A DNA stretch of 64,000 bases from Hydractinia symbiolongicarpus (GCF_029227915.1 NC_079875.1:9421001-9485000), one strand, 5' to 3'. Counted from the stretch's first letter, positions 13,395 through 25,855 are shown. The notes: generated from the letters alone by a model not told the origin. Made by a program: numbers and translations.

Positions 13395-14207
13395 TCTATA
13401 ATAATACAGAGATTGTGTGTGTCTGTGTGTCTGTAACAGGCGAAGTAGATGTGTTCATTTTCCTTTGATTAAGCCGAAAAAGTTATGTCTTAAATGTTAA
13501 ATTTTGTCAATAACAATACTTTAACGTCAATCTCTTATAATAATGCAGAGACTGTGTCTAATATGTCTAATATGTTAAACTTTTTGACGTTAGGGTGCGA
13601 CGAAAATAACACTACTTTAACGTCAATATCCTATATTAAATTAATGCAGCCATTACAGTGCACCTAAAATTTTGAGGCCAAATAACTTGGAAACGAGTTG
13701 GTGACGTCAATGTTATTTCACCGATTGGGTAACTAGGGACCACATGGGACCAATTTGGGTAATTTTTCAAACCTGGTTCCCCAAATCCGTTTCGGAATGA
13801 ACGGGTTTATGATGTCATCAAAAAGCCTTTAAACCACAATATTTCCGTATTCGTTGGTCAAAAGTACATGATCCTATACATTTTCTTGATCAGCGTTTCA
13901 AGAGCTATAACATGAAGGCAACGGGTACACAAATTTCGAAAAAATAATTTTCTGTACTTTTATTAGGGACTTTGCTGATGTCAGCAAAATTTTTAAACCC
14001 GTAAATCTCATTAACCATTCATCAAAAGCACGTGATTACATACATTTTCTTGATCAGCGTTTTAAGGTCTACACAATAAAGGCAACGTAAAAACAAGGTT
14101 CTAATTTTTTTTGCAAATGAGTTACTGACGTCATCAAAATTCATATGATGCTTATTTTTCAATTTTATCCTGCCTCAGTGGATTTTTCCACGGGCTTTAT
14201 CGACTAG
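13395..14207 (+). mobile_element. Non-autonomous Helitron-like element
   Basis: The left end begins TCTATAATAATAC. The right end has a GTGG-TTTTT-CCAC hairpin at about 14179-14191, followed by a short spacer and CTAG at 14204-14207, next to T. This matches Helitron termini (5' TC, 3' hairpin plus CTRR, insertion between A and T). A second TC-type 5' end at about 13533 suggests a nested or rearranged copy. No Rep/helicase frame is present. Blocks within it recur at 14208-14763 and 43300-43898, and include several TGACGTCA palindromes. Confidence 0.6.
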
Positions 14208-14763
14208 TATCCTATATTAAATTAATGAAGCCATTACCGTGCATCTAAAACTTTGAGGCCAAATAACTTGGAAACGAGGTGGTGACGTCAATGGCTTTTC
14301 ACCACGTGGATAATTAGGGACCACCTAGGACAAATTTGGGTAAGTTTCACAAAGCTGGGTCCCCAAATCCGTTTAGGAATGGACGGGTTGATGACGTCAC
14401 CAAAAAACCTTTAAATACTAATATTTATTCAACCGTTTGTTAAAAGTACATTACCTATACATTTTCCTGATCACCGTTCCAAGATCTATACGATAAAGGG
14501 AACAGGTATACAAATTTCTAAAAAAAAAATTTCTGTTTTGACGGGGCCATTGCTGACTTCAGCAAAAATTTTAAACCCTTATCTCATTAACCGCTTATCA
14601 AAAGCACATGATCATATACATTTTCTTTATAAGCGCTTTAAACTCCACACAATAGAGGCAACGTAAAAACAAGATTCTAAAATTTTTTTAGTGGATGGGT
14701 TGCTGACCTTATCAATAATTTTATCCTGCCTCAGTGGATTTTTCCACGGGCCTTATTGAATAG
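14208..14763 (+). mobile_element. Second Helitron-like unit, directly adjacent, 5' end missing
   Basis: This copy repeats the body of the preceding element from about 13628 onward, with scattered substitutions (for example GCATCTAAAACTTTGAGGCC). It ends in the same hairpin (GTGGATTTTTCCAC) but with a degenerate end, AATAG in place of CTAG. It follows the first unit head to tail, as in tandem Helitron arrays. It is non-coding. Confidence 0.6.
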
Positions 14764-17196
14764 TAATACATATTAGAAAAAAAAAGATTAGTGTAAATCT
14801 TTTTTTTAAAACCTGAATTCCGGAAATATCAATTTTCTCATTTAGTTTCGGAGAAAGCAATTTTTTCTAAATTAAAAGAAAAAAAAGTCAACGAAAATTG
14901 ATTCTCTTGTGGTATCAAACCTTTAACTGAAAATAGCAGTCCATTGTGAGTTGTATTGAATATACAATGGTCCAAGCATAACGACAGGACGGTAATACAA
15001 CCTCCAAGCAATGACCAATCCTGGGCATAATATTTGGGATTTTTCTGTTTATAGCTTTTTCGCGAAATGGGGAAACAACTTCACTTGGACAGGGCTCTTC
15101 CGGTAAAGAGGAGGTAGGCCCATTAGCCAACGTCAAAAATAGCTTTCCGCAATTTCCGTACTACGGAAAAGTTCTCTTCACAACCAGAAAAGTTCTGGAA
15201 TACTATAGAAATGGCAAAAATTACCAACCTTTAAGATTTTGGATAAAGCCAAACACCCAAACCATTATAATAATAATAAGTCCTCCGCTGTGAACATTAA
15301 GAAGTTCAGAAGTCGTGTAACTTAAATAGAAAATATTTTTCTTAATTTCTTGTGTTTACGATCCTTAATAATCCGCCCACTATCCCAATTTATTACCTTC
15401 AGAGTTAAAGTTTGATCATGATGTATCCGCTAGGTTATTTGAAAAAAAGGTTTACAGAGTTATTTTTAATAAATTCATTTAACTTATAAGCCATAAAAGA
15501 CTAGATATAAAAGAAGAAAACTTTCGATGAATGTTAGTGTCTTGTAAAGAAATTATGACTCTCTATTCAAATTCCTATTGTTAAGACAAAAAATGCGATA
15601 AAGGTGCGCCACTAGGCTCCAGCTCTTTTTGTGCGTTTCTCGCAAGACGACTAATTACCGATTCTTTCAGTATAGAATCGTAAAAGATTAAGAAAATAAT
15701 CAGGTTTTCCACTGAATTCCTCCAATGTTAACTTGTTAAAAAGCTCTCAGGGATTTGCCCTCGCGTTTGTTTTTTCGGGAGAATCAGTTGGAGAAGAAGC
15801 TGGAAGGTCAAGCAGCCATATTTGTTGTTGTCGCATGTATAGTTTTTTTCAAGAAGTACAGAACAGAATATAAATCCGTCATAGATGGACGAAGGTAAGG
15901 CTTTATTTTTCACTTTAGTAATAATCTTTTAGTTAAGGACGATGGCTAGGCAAAGTTTAAGGCCAAAACTGTGAATTTTCGGTGTTCATATAGTGTCCTT
16001 TTAAATATACTCGGAGTATTTTTCCACGTTTGTAAATAAAAATGGCGGTCTTGGAAAACTCATGACTTTAAAAACTTAAAAGCTTTTGTAAAAAAGCAAG
16101 TTGTGACTTGTTATCTTACTTAAAAATGTAACACAACAGTTTTAGCAATCTACTATGTTATTTCTATTCAGTTTCAGGAGCTGCTCTAAACATGTCATAG
16201 AGGGTATAGCTATAGCTCACTATAGCTCCACGAGGCTAGGCATATAGAATTTATATCACAATTGCTTGCCAATGAAGGATTTCTTTGGAACTGTCAGTTC
16301 TGACTTGCCCGTGTTTAAACCACATTCAAGTAATGTAAGCTCGGAACTCAATTGCTTTCATATCAGAAAATGGAAATATGCACTGAGAAATAATGACCAA
16401 AATTTTCACACACTTTTCATTTCAAACACACGTTTTACGAACTCCGTATAGAGGTAGAAATCCTTGATAAGCAATACAGCGTTAGTAAACCAGATCAGCA
16501 TTACCAGCAACGTTGTATGGAAATGTCGAATGACCATGTTTTTAACACAAGCATGTATGTGTATGCAATTCAAGCTACTGATTTTTAAAAAAATCCACAG
16601 GTCACAACAGATGAAAATGTTGATTAACTGTTAAGTTACTTATCGATATACACTAGGCATGTTGAATTTTCTTTTGTATAACTTTCCGAGCAACTGCATA
16701 AGTTGTTTTAACGAGTCAAAATTATGCTAACACGTGTAGTTAATTAGTAAGATTTTAACCTTGATTGGGCGAAATAACAATCGAAACAATTTCTTTGACA
16801 CTATTGGTTCAGAGGAAACAATCAAGCTTTCGGAACTTTGAATTTTCATGATTGTACCACCTGTTCTAGAGGTGCGTCTAGCATAAAGAGCCGTTGCGTT
16901 TCTTTCTCTTTGATTATATCTCTATGGTCTATCCACAATTTTATATATGCATAAAATACCCAATGCAATATATTTTTGCCAACTTTGTTCTGCTTGCCCG
17001 TGTGTAGCAATCACAACGCCCGACAAACAGACAATTCCAGATTTTTGCGGCCATGACATGATGAGGAAAGAACGTGTAAAGTAGAGTCACAAAGGCCATT
17101 TTGATGTTGCAAATAGTGGTGTGTTCAGTGCTAGATTTGTAGGTCGCTGTTTGACTTTTTGTTTTTTAATACTTGTTTTCTGTATATTTTTACATA
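14764..17196. other. Non-coding AT-rich region
   Basis: Short open frames here (for example 14915-15136 minus, 15728-15913 minus, 16266-16451 plus) match no family I know and have no supporting splice context. A small A-rich hairpin lies at about 14776-14808. I see no gene. Confidence 0.5.
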
Positions 17197-17337
17197 TCTA
17201 TATTATAATCCTCCTGTCCGTCCGTCCGTCCGTCTGTCACGCAAAATGGTAGCTTAGCTGTGCAGGTAGCGAGACGCACGCAATGCAGTATAAAAAGGGC
17301 GGGCGAACCCGTGGTTTTTCCACGGGCTAACGACTAG
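17197..17337 (+). mobile_element. Short complete Helitron-like element (141 bp)
   Basis: Both ends are clear. The 5' end is TCTATATTATAATCC after A. The 3' end has a perfect 7-bp hairpin (CCCGTGG/CCACGGG, 17308-17326), seven bases, then CTAG (17334-17337) followed by T. A (GTCC)n microsatellite sits near the 5' end. There is no coding capacity. This is the cleanest copy of the family in the window. Confidence 0.7.
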
Positions 17338-17589
17338 TATATATATATTATTAAATCGACACTTTTCAGATTTTGGCTACGAACGTAGATTTTGAGGGAG
17401 CATCCTAAATCTTATACGAATATGCAGTATTGTTTGCCTGCACTAAGGGCTGAGCCTAAATTTTTAAGCTTTAACGGAATCTTATTCCGCAAAATAAATT
17501 AAAATTGCCTGAATGTTTTTATTATGACGAGGTAACAAGGTTTTGTAAACTTTGCTTTTATTTTCGCTAAAGTTGAAGTAAAGTTATCT

Positions 17590-17730
17590 TCTAAATAATA
17601 TACACACCTGAAACACCATAATGTTGTGTGCGCTTTACTCGATATACAACATATTTGATACCTGTACTAAAGCACTCACCTAAATGTGTGACACAGTTTG
17701 CAGCTCTTATTAGGCGCTCTACAGGACGTT
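17590..17730 (-). repeat. Minus-strand copy of the GGAGCG/TACAGG repeat family
   Basis: Read on the minus strand it gives CTAATAAGAGCTGCAAACTG, then a TCACA stretch, GGTGAG and TTTAGTACAGGTAT. The same order occurs at 41085-41150, 42645-43010 and twice in 44190-44600. No coding frame is present. Confidence 0.6.
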
Positions 17731-18649
17731 TAACGGCAGGTCACACAGTTATTTGTGGCTTCGCACCGCGTTGAGTGTGTTCACACTATTATTAATAAGT
17801 GAATACAATACAAAAACAATACAAGTCCGATTTAAAATTTTAAAAAGTTTGTTTAGTCTACTTATATAGCATAAAAAAACTTTTACTAATATCACAAATA
17901 TGTTTGAGAAAAAGGGCTCTGACATAAGTAGAAATAAGAAAATTATAATATATTACTAAACATGACCAAAAATGATCACCTTCAATTTATGCACCATTGT
18001 ACCCGATTACAATAACGTCGTCTAGTTAATTGTCACCTGTAATGTTTTTGGATTAAGATATTCTATAACTTTAGTAAATCTCAAAGGGTTAAACGTATTT
18101 AGTTCCAGGTATATTTAACTTCGCAATGAAGCTGGTAACAGGTCAAATTCCCTTATTGTATTGACAATTTATGGGACACCGGGATGTTAGAATTCTGTAA
18201 AAAAGCGCGATTGAAAGCGAATTTATGTTTTTATTCGTCGTGCTGGATTTTCATGTAGCTTTGCCTTCCTATGCCTACCTCATACAAATAACTTTTTTGC
18301 AACAAATTATTTTTTTATCTGTATTTTTATAAAACACCTTTTGCTTCTTTATCATTGATACTGCCATAGACTACTTCACTAATGGTAAACGACGTATACG
18401 AAACTTTTCATGCCATTTGAACTCTGAGTTGGTAATTTTTCAAAAAAAAAAAAAAAAATCTGAACTAGAAGTAGTAGCAGCGTTCTTTGTATAAGTATAG
18501 ATTATCACAAAAATTTAAATTTGAAATTTTAACCAATCCAAATTAAGACCATTATGTTCCTAACGTTTAAGCTTCTTGATTTACTTACGTTAAACAGAAA
18601 CCAACCATAAAGATTCATTTTAGGAACTGCTTTTCAGAGAAGGAAAAGT

Positions 18650-19270
18650 AGTTGCGGTAATTCTTATTAATTGATTTGTGGTGAACCTCTGTGGCAATCA
18701 TACTAATCATGTCCAATCACATCATTATTAGGCAACGTCCAATCACATCGTTCTTAAGCTACGGCCAATAGCAGAATTTAAAATAGTAAAATTTAATTTG
18801 TTCATATTATCTATATATAGCCCTTTTAATTCAAAACGGAACAATTTTTTAAATGAAACAGTTTTTAATTGGATTTATCGTCTTTTCAACAAGCAGCACA
18901 GCAACGATTAAATAAAATATAAAGACCTTGCACTCTTACAGGTTTTTGGAATTTCAGCTATTCGTCATCGTACCATATGGAATAAAATTAAAAGGCAAAA
19001 TACAAAAAAGAAAAGATTTCAGCAATCGCGCTCAAAAACAGTTATAATGTGTCCAATTATCGTAATTCTGATTAATTGATTTGTGGTGAGTTGCTGCAGC
19101 AATCATTACCATTACATTACCATTCGCTACACCCAATAACAGAAACTAACACGATAGAAGTAATTAGTTTGTTCATACTTGTCTGTACATAACATTTTTG
19201 TTCAAACGGGAACATTTTTTTGGATGTCACAATTTCCAATTTTATCTTTTCACTAGCACCAAAACACAAA
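18650..19270 (+). repeat. Two head-to-tail copies of a dispersed repeat
   Basis: Two related units begin near 18670 and 19075, each with TTGATTTGTGGTGA. They continue through a 'CCAATA-CAGAA' block, TTTGTTCATA, a run of TATCTATATATAGC type, an AACGGAACA block and TTTTCAACAAGCAGCACAGC (last part clear in the first copy). The same arrangement recurs at 26070-26560. No open frame; probably a SINE- or MITE-like or satellite-derived repeat. Confidence 0.65.
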
Positions 19271-20248
19271 AGTAATTATAAAATAAATATCATATATTGT
19301 AACTTATTTTCGTAGCAATCGGGTAGGATACGCATGCACCTGATAACACAGAATACCAAGATGACTCCACCCACTAAATTTTATTTCTCGAATAGTGTCC
19401 TAAGTCTTGAAGAGATTACGCAGACAATAAGGCTCTTATTCTCGTTTGAACAGAGTGAATAAGAAATTAATACATCTTAATCTAACCACTTCACGATCTA
19501 AACAAATTATTGCATCCCTTTTCTTACAGAGATTTATAGGAGAAATTTATAGAGAAATGTTTCTGTGTGACATATTTTGTAAATACATGTATTACCAAGA
19601 GCATCATTGCTACAAAAAATCACCAATTTGTTGCGTTCTTAAGAATTAATTTTCTCCTAATAAATATGACTATTTCCAACTTCAATATTTAGGAATTAAA
19701 CTAACTTTGTAAACCAATTTCATCACATCGTAGCTACGTTCCTAATAACGCTTAAAAAATATTGAAAATTGAAAGATGAATATTTCAATTTATTTTAACT
19801 TATTTTAATTTAACCAACACGGCCTATATTTCTAAGATAATAAATGACTTGTCCATTATATTTTGCCTTTTATTTAACTCTAAAATTCGACGGATTCAAT
19901 TTTACGTAACCAAGGTTTGCGGGAATTTTAGCATAAGGAGAATAATAGCGGAATCTAAAAATTACATTGAAACCTTTTCTAAAGAATCCTTTTTCTCAAT
20001 AAGGTATGTAAATGTTTTTTACTCTTAGCTAAAAAATCAAATAACGGAATTAATCTGAATGCATTTAGAGGGCTACGTACATATACCCTTTCGCATCCTA
20101 TACTCACGAACCAATCTTATTTAAATAGCCCTTTAACAAAGGTCAATTCAATGCTTGTTATATTTAAAACCCCTGTGTACAAAATAACTATCCTAATAAT
20201 TACCAATCAGTCAATTTGCATAACTTGAGTGAGTTGGGAAAATTGAAA
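19271..20248. other. Non-coding AT-rich region
   Basis: One short frame (19446-19649, plus) has no recognisable domain. Otherwise I see only AT-rich sequence up to the LINE tail. Confidence 0.5.
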
Positions 20249-20273
20249 CATCATCATCATCATCATTCTCGGC

Positions 20274-20903
20274 TTAACGTCCGTTTTCCATGCTAGGATG
20301 GGTTGGACGGGGTATATTAATGACCCTCTTCCAATCTGATCTAGACTGTGTTATATCTAAACTCAACTTCCTCTGTATCAAGTCTGTCCTTATAACCTCC
20401 TGCCAAGTCTTTCTCGGTCTTCCTCCGGGCTTTGCCCTAGGAACTATCAAGTCTCTACACTTTCTTACCCAATTATCCTCCTCCATTCTTTCTAAGTGCC
20501 CCAGCCAGTTCAATCTTCTTATCTGGATAACATCTTTAATTCTACGGAGACTTAGCCTGCTTCTTAGCTCATCTGAACTATTTCTGTCTCTCAGACTGGC
20601 GTTACACATCCACCTAACCATTCTCATATTATTCCTTTCTAAGCGGTCAAGATCTTCCTGCTTCACTGCCCATGTCTCACTACCGTACAACATAACACTT
20701 CTTACACAGGCCTCATACAACCTACCTTTTACCTCAATTGACAGGACTCTGCTAGTCAACAAAGGAAGTAACTCTCTGAACTTCTTCCAAGCAGGACCTA
20801 TCCTGCAAGTAACACTTCTTCCAACACCCCCTTCACTGCCCAACATATCACCTAAGTAACAGAAGTTCTCAACTATCTCTAACGAGCCACTGTTGTACAT
20901 CAT
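20274..20903 (-). pseudogene. LINE ORF, C-terminal region after the reverse transcriptase
   Basis: This 209-codon open segment is the C-terminal part of the LINE polyprotein. Family-typical blocks are FCYLGDMLGSEGG, MLYGSETWAV, RMVRWMCNASLRDR and RLNWLGHLERMEEDNW. It ends close to the (CAT)n tail. It is separated from the reverse transcriptase core by a disrupted stretch at about 20904-21200. Confidence 0.8.
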
Positions 20904-21199
20904 TAAAGCTGGAAATACTTCATTCTCTATAATCTCACCTTTGCAACGCTTGCATACAAACTGTATGCCAGCTCTTAACCTTCCACTAATACTACTACAC
21001 TTCTTATGTACCCAATGCTTGCAAGTCTGACAAAAAATTAAGTTACTACCAACCCCTTTCCTGCAAACTCCACCAGGCTACTTTCCAACTACAAGGTCAC
21101 ACTTGGCTGCAATGCTACTAATCATGACTTTAGACTTTGATGTGTTCACCCTTAGCCCTTTCTCTTCTAGTCCTTTCTTCCACTTCTCAAACTTTTCAA

Positions 21200-22414
21200 C
21201 TAATTCTTCCATTGACTCTGCTGTGAGAACCAAATCATCTGCACACAAGGACAACCTGTTCTGAACTTCATTGACAGCGCTTCTAAGACTAGAACAAACA
21301 ACAAAGGACTAAGTGCAGAACCCTGATGTACACCAACATTTACACTAAATTCATCACTAAGTGGATCGTTAATCGTGACACGACTTCTAGCATTGCTGTA
21401 CATAGACTGTACCATTGTAACTAGCCACTCATCCACACCTAATTTTCTCATAGCCCACCAAATAACTTTACGTGGCACTCTATCAAAAGCTTTCTCTAAA
21501 TCTACAAAGGCAAAATAGAGATTCTTTCTCTTTCCTAAATACTTTTCTTGAAGCTGTTTGAGTAAAAATATTGCATCTGTAGTGCCACACCCTGGAACAA
21601 AATCAAATTGCATCTTACCTATATCAATTCTTTCTCTAAGTAACTTATCAATCACTCTTTCAATATCTTTCATTACTTGATCAACTTACTTCAAACCTCT
21701 ATAGTTACCTCTTTTTAATGCATCACCCTTGCCCTTGAAACAATTCACTATTACACTTGACTGCCACTCATTCGGAATAGCTCCATCCTTTATAATCTGA
21801 TTAGCATGACTTGTAATAAGCTCAACTACAATATATCCAGATGCTTTTACCATCTCTGCAACAATACCTGATACTCCTGCAGCCTTGCCAATCTTCAATT
21901 TCCTAATAGCCTCCACTACCCATTCTGTCTTGATCTGCATAGCTGGCCCTTTTACAACATCATCATCAGACAAATTATCCTCGTCCCAATCAAACTCAGT
22001 GTTAAGCAACCTCTGATAATGATTCTTCCAAGCTACCCTTTTCTCCTCCTCTTTGGTAGCCAAAACACCTTCATCATTACGTATACACTTCTCACCTACA
22101 ATATCTTGATTAGTCTTCTTCATTTGCTTTGCTATCTTGAATACCTCATTGCGCTGGTCTTCCCTTCTTAACACATCTGCGAATTTGTTTCTCCCTGCTT
22201 CTGATTTTGCCTTATATACTGCTGTACGAGCGCGACGCTTAGCTTCTAAGTAAATATTTTTACTACCGCCTGACTTCCACTCTTTCCAAGGTTTCCTCTT
22301 TTCCTTTATACACTGGTCAACCTCATTATTCCACCACCAGGTCTGTCTATGTCTAACTGGTCCTTTCGTCCACCCAAAGGTATCATCAGAAGCTTCTAGA
22401 AGACAATTCTTCAA
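21200..22414 (-). pseudogene. LINE reverse transcriptase, broken
   Basis: Two open segments, 21686-22414 and 21200-21673, are in the same frame, separated by a TAA just after NYRGLK (near 21684). Motifs in order are KGKGDALKRGNYRG, FAFVDLEKAFDRVPR (motif A with catalytic Asp) and GVHQGSALSPLLF (motif B). The catalytic CADD motif C is present, but in another frame near 21240, so a frameshift lies just before it. The N-terminal part is the basic linker between endonuclease and polymerase. The enzyme copied element RNA; this copy cannot. Confidence 0.85.
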
Positions 22415-22454
22415 AGTAGTCCAAGTACTTTCAACATTGTCACCATCACATTGA

Positions 22455-23273
22455 CTATTGTAGGCTAACTGCTACAATCCCTTCCTTCAGCTTCCAGACT
22501 TTTCGACGGGGCCTGTACTTTCCCTTGGCTTCTTTAACACTCTTCAAGATAATATCACAAATCAGCAACCTATACTGGGAAACACATTCTTCCCCCGATA
22601 TAACTTTCACGTCCTTCACCACTTTCTTGTCTGACTTTCTAACCAGGAAGTAATCTATCTGTGTCTTACAACCACCTGACTCATATGTTATCAGCCTACT
22701 CTTACTGAATGATGTGTTGCAAACCACTATGTCCGTTGCCATTCCAAACTCAAGCAATCTCTCCACTTCCTTATTTCTGCTCCCAAATCCATAGCCTCCA
22801 TGCACACCTCTATAACCTTCAGATGACTTCCCAACATGACCATTAAAGTCGCCGCCCACCATGACAAGTTCAGTGTCTCCAAACTTTGATGTGACTGCTA
22901 TTAACTCATCATAAAACTTATCTTTTTCTTTCTCACTGAGTCCACACTGTGGAGCATAAACTGACAGAAAAGTGACAATCTTATTACCTATCAAAAACTT
23001 TATCACTATAATACGACTATTAACACGCATAACATCTATTACTTTTTCTACCCACTTCTCTGCAACGAATATGCCAACTCCTCCATATCCATCACTATTA
23101 CCAATCCAAAAAAGCTTATACCTTGTCCTCCTACCTTCCACAAATCTCACTGAAGCTCCTCTCCACCTGACTTCCTGAACACAACACATATCAACAGATC
23201 TACGTTTTAACATTTCAACTACTTCACCTGCTCTACCTCTCAGAGTACCAACATTTACACTAGCCATCCTCAA
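22455..23273 (-). pseudogene. LINE apurinic-like endonuclease domain
   Basis: This 272-codon segment is an exonuclease-endonuclease-phosphatase (APE-like) domain of the LINE. Visible motifs are ASVNVGTLRGR, CVQEVRW (metal-binding Glu), SVYAPQ, GGDFNGHVG and IDYFLVR. The last motif reads CVSQYRLLICD; the family normally has His where Tyr stands, a catalytic position, so activity is probably lost. It ends at a stop just before the linker frame at 22414. Confidence 0.85.
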
Positions 23274-23640
23274 CCTAGTGTTATCTACCTTGTGATGTGA
23301 TAGCTGGGTAACGTCTGACGATGCTCACACCTGACATCTGTCCTACCGTGCGCGACACCTTCACCCTTAGAGTTCCAGCTCCGTTTACGCAGTTGGTCTG
23401 ATCAACTATTCTTACGGCCATTAATAAAAAGTTTTGGCATTGTTTTACAGCTGGATGCCCTTCCTAGCGCCAACCGTTCACAGACCAGACTGGGTGTTTT
23501 TTAAAGTGACACCATCACTATGTGGCATTTCATGGGACTTCCACAATCGCCCCTTTAAACTAAGGTATGGTGGAGGACGTTCAACTCCTCTCTTGTGTCT
23601 TAAGGAGACTCTTCACACAACATCAAAAACTTTTGTTGGT

Positions 23641-24479
23641 TTTTTCAGTTAGTAAATGTTCCAGTACTGTTTTTTTCTTTCTTTAAATCGTGCGAAAGAA
23701 TTGCTCTAGTATAATTTCTAAGTGAATTTAAAATACCTTCTTTGTAGTTCTCTTTATTAATCTGAATCTTTCAAACGGCAGTACTTTGTCGAGTATTAGA
23801 AAAGTTTTTAATCTGTCAGCGGTAAAGTACACAAGCATAGGAGCAACTCTTTTTACTACGCCATGACATTGTTGTTATTTTTTTCAGTAAAGGCAATCTA
23901 CATTCTTTTAATTTGCCGACCAGATTGGTCAGCAAAAATGGCGTAGGTTTAGCCCTATTTATATTAAACTATTGAATGTGAAAATATGCCTTCCTAAATC
24001 TAACAATTAGCATGTAAATAATCCTGATAATTTTTACTAACTCAAAGAATTTATAGTGTGGCTGGTATAAAGGCGGTGATACACTATCCAATTAATCGAA
24101 TTCGAGATTCGAGAATTAAAGATTGAAGACAGAGTTAAACTTGCTGCTTTTACAGGTATTATTACAACAACTAAAAATTTAAGAAAAGTTAGAAATGGAG
24201 TGTGTTATTTGTTACTTTTCTGTTAAAAAGCTTCATTCACTGATAAAAATCTCGTTGATTTCTGTTGTATCCTTTTTTCACGACATGAGGTTTTAAAAGT
24301 TCCTCTCATATTTTTTGAATGCACGTTTGATGTAGAGATTTTAAGCATTTTGATTGGCTAAAAACCTTTCGATTAATCGAAAAAGTTAAACCGGTGCGAC
24401 TTTTTAAAAGTCTAAGCATGCCGAAAGCATACAATTTTTACATGATACACGATGCGATTAATCGAATTTGATCGCCTCA
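23641..24479. other. Non-coding region with a possible MITE
   Basis: No gene is visible. Between about 24068 and 24475 both ends start GGCG (the right end on the minus strand) and carry ATTAATCGA motifs. This could be a decayed inverted-repeat element, but the arms match poorly. Confidence 0.3.
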
Positions 24480-25010
24480 AGAATATTTTACTTAAGGTAA
24501 TGCGCTTTGGATCTCGCAGTTGGATTACGATACCATTTCTATGAAAATATCCGAAATACAAAAAATTGGGTTTTTTGACATTCTGTTATAACTAACAAAT
24601 TTTCACAAAAAATATGAAATATGTCGACATTGATATTTTTAGGTTTTATTTTGTGTTATCCACAAAATCAAATCTTTTAATACTACATAGACGATGAAAT
24701 TGACACAATCTAAACAAACTAAAATTCAACTCCCCCCTTCTTCCCTACTCTACTGGATTAAGTTCTGAACACAAGAAAAATGATGTAAGGATCTGGCATA
24801 AGTACGTTGGTGTTCCCAATATTACTATAAAGATGACTGAAGTTGCGCATGAAGATTATATACGTATGACATTACCAGAACCTGGACATTGTGTTACAAA
24901 TACCTCTGCATATACTAAAAGATTTTGCATTTCGCCTCTTTATTTTTGGAAATGTTTAAGCGTAAAAACTTTTATTTAAAAGCACAGTTTATTATTACTA
25001 ATATTATTAT
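24480..25010 (+). repeat. Dispersed repeat, copy 1 (partner at 27400-28100)
   Basis: Shared landmarks in the same order are a CGCAGTTGGAT block, an ATATGTTGACATTG-type block, CTGGGATAAGTACGTTGGT-type sequence and TGTGTTACA..TACC, then TTTGTGGAAATGTTT-type sequence. Short matching frames (KYVG.P.IT) hint at an old coding origin, but both copies carry stops. I do not recognise the source. Confidence 0.55.
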
Positions 25011-25615
25011 TGAAAGACTATATTCTGGCATATCCATTTCCAAATGTACATAACTCTTCATATAGAAATTCTTTTTTTAAACAAATAATGGAGATCATTA
25101 AATTTAAAAATATATGTATATATCTACATTATGCTTACACTGAAAGAAATTTCTAATATAAATATTAAAACAAAAAGAAATCGATTCATATTGTTAAAAG
25201 AGTGGGAAAAAAGTGGGAAAAAATCGATTGAAAGCAGTGGGCGAGAAAACAAAAAACAACAAAAAATCAGAGGAGAAAGTGCGCGATTTTGAGTAAGGAA
25301 AAGTCAATTAACGCATAACAGCAGAATGATCCATAAAAATTTACTTAAAATTTTTTTAGTAAAAATAATTTTGTCTCTCTTTTAAATGTTATCAGATTTT
25401 TATTCGAGCGAAATTCTTCTTCTTTCTTGTTCAGCTGAAGGAAAGAATCTCGAAGCCCATACAGTGCTTCTTTTAATTCGACAACAACGCAACGCTTCGA
25501 ATGATCAAATTTTTGAATGCCAAGAATCCTGAAGACGTTGCAGTGTTTTTCACTTGAAAAAATCAAAGCTGAGTCTTTATCAAGACATTGTTAAAAAGAC
25601 AACGTGAGCTTCAAC

Positions 25616-25855
25616 ATGGCTACTGCAAAAAAAGACGATTCTGCTATTTCTCACAAAGGAGAAACTCTTATTAGTTATACAGCTGAATTCAAAATGAAGG
25701 CGATTCCACAAGAACAGCTAGAATTCATGAATGTGACAGAAAAGAATCCGTTTGTTCCTGACGAGAACAACATAATGCAAGCGGCTTCAGTGGAGTTACT
25801 CGTCGATGAGAATGAAAAAGGTGACAAGGATGATTGTGATGTCTATATTTTGTAA
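25616..25855 (+). CDS. Small acidic protein of unknown function
   Basis: A 79-residue frame begins at an ATG in good context (AACATGGCT). An AATAAA follows 31 bases after the stop. The product is hydrophilic and acidic toward its C-terminus, with no signal peptide or membrane segment. I do not recognise it. A weak resemblance to the C-terminal part of G-protein gamma subunits (LISYTAEF, then EKNPF) is noted, but the required C-terminal CAAX box is absent; the protein ends CDVYIL. The frame is unspliced and lies between repeats, so it could be a retrocopy or a chance ORF. Confidence 0.35.
   Translation: MATAKKDDSAISHKGETLISYTAEFKMKAIPQEQLEFMNVTEKNPFVPDENNIMQAASVELLVDENEKGDKDDCDVYIL

Larger units (their letters stand above)
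20249..23640 (-). mobile_element. RTE-like non-LTR retrotransposon, decayed
   Basis: A LINE lies on the minus strand, with endonuclease, reverse transcriptase and a C-terminal domain in order from right to left. Its 3' end is a (CAT)6 tract on the plus strand (20249-20266), the trinucleotide tail typical of RTE elements. It is preceded by the GTTTTCCATGCTAGGATGGG-type terminal sequence seen in related elements. The 5' flank extends to about 23640, but that limit is approximate. The reading frame is broken by stops and frameshifts, so the copy is dead. The clade is inferred from endonuclease similarity to the BovB/'craniofacial development protein 2' group and from the tail. Confidence 0.85.

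Noticed and set aside
14915-15136. 73-codon minus-strand frame with higher GC
   Set aside because: No known domain, no splice or promoter context, and no repeat of it elsewhere in the window.
20290-20859. 189-codon plus-strand frame
   Set aside because: It is the antisense of the LINE C-terminal coding region, whose minus-strand product shows family motifs.
25345-25566. Minus-strand frame ending TFKRETKLFLLKKF, like LINE C-termini
   Set aside because: Only the last dozen residues fit; no upstream reverse transcriptase motif is present.
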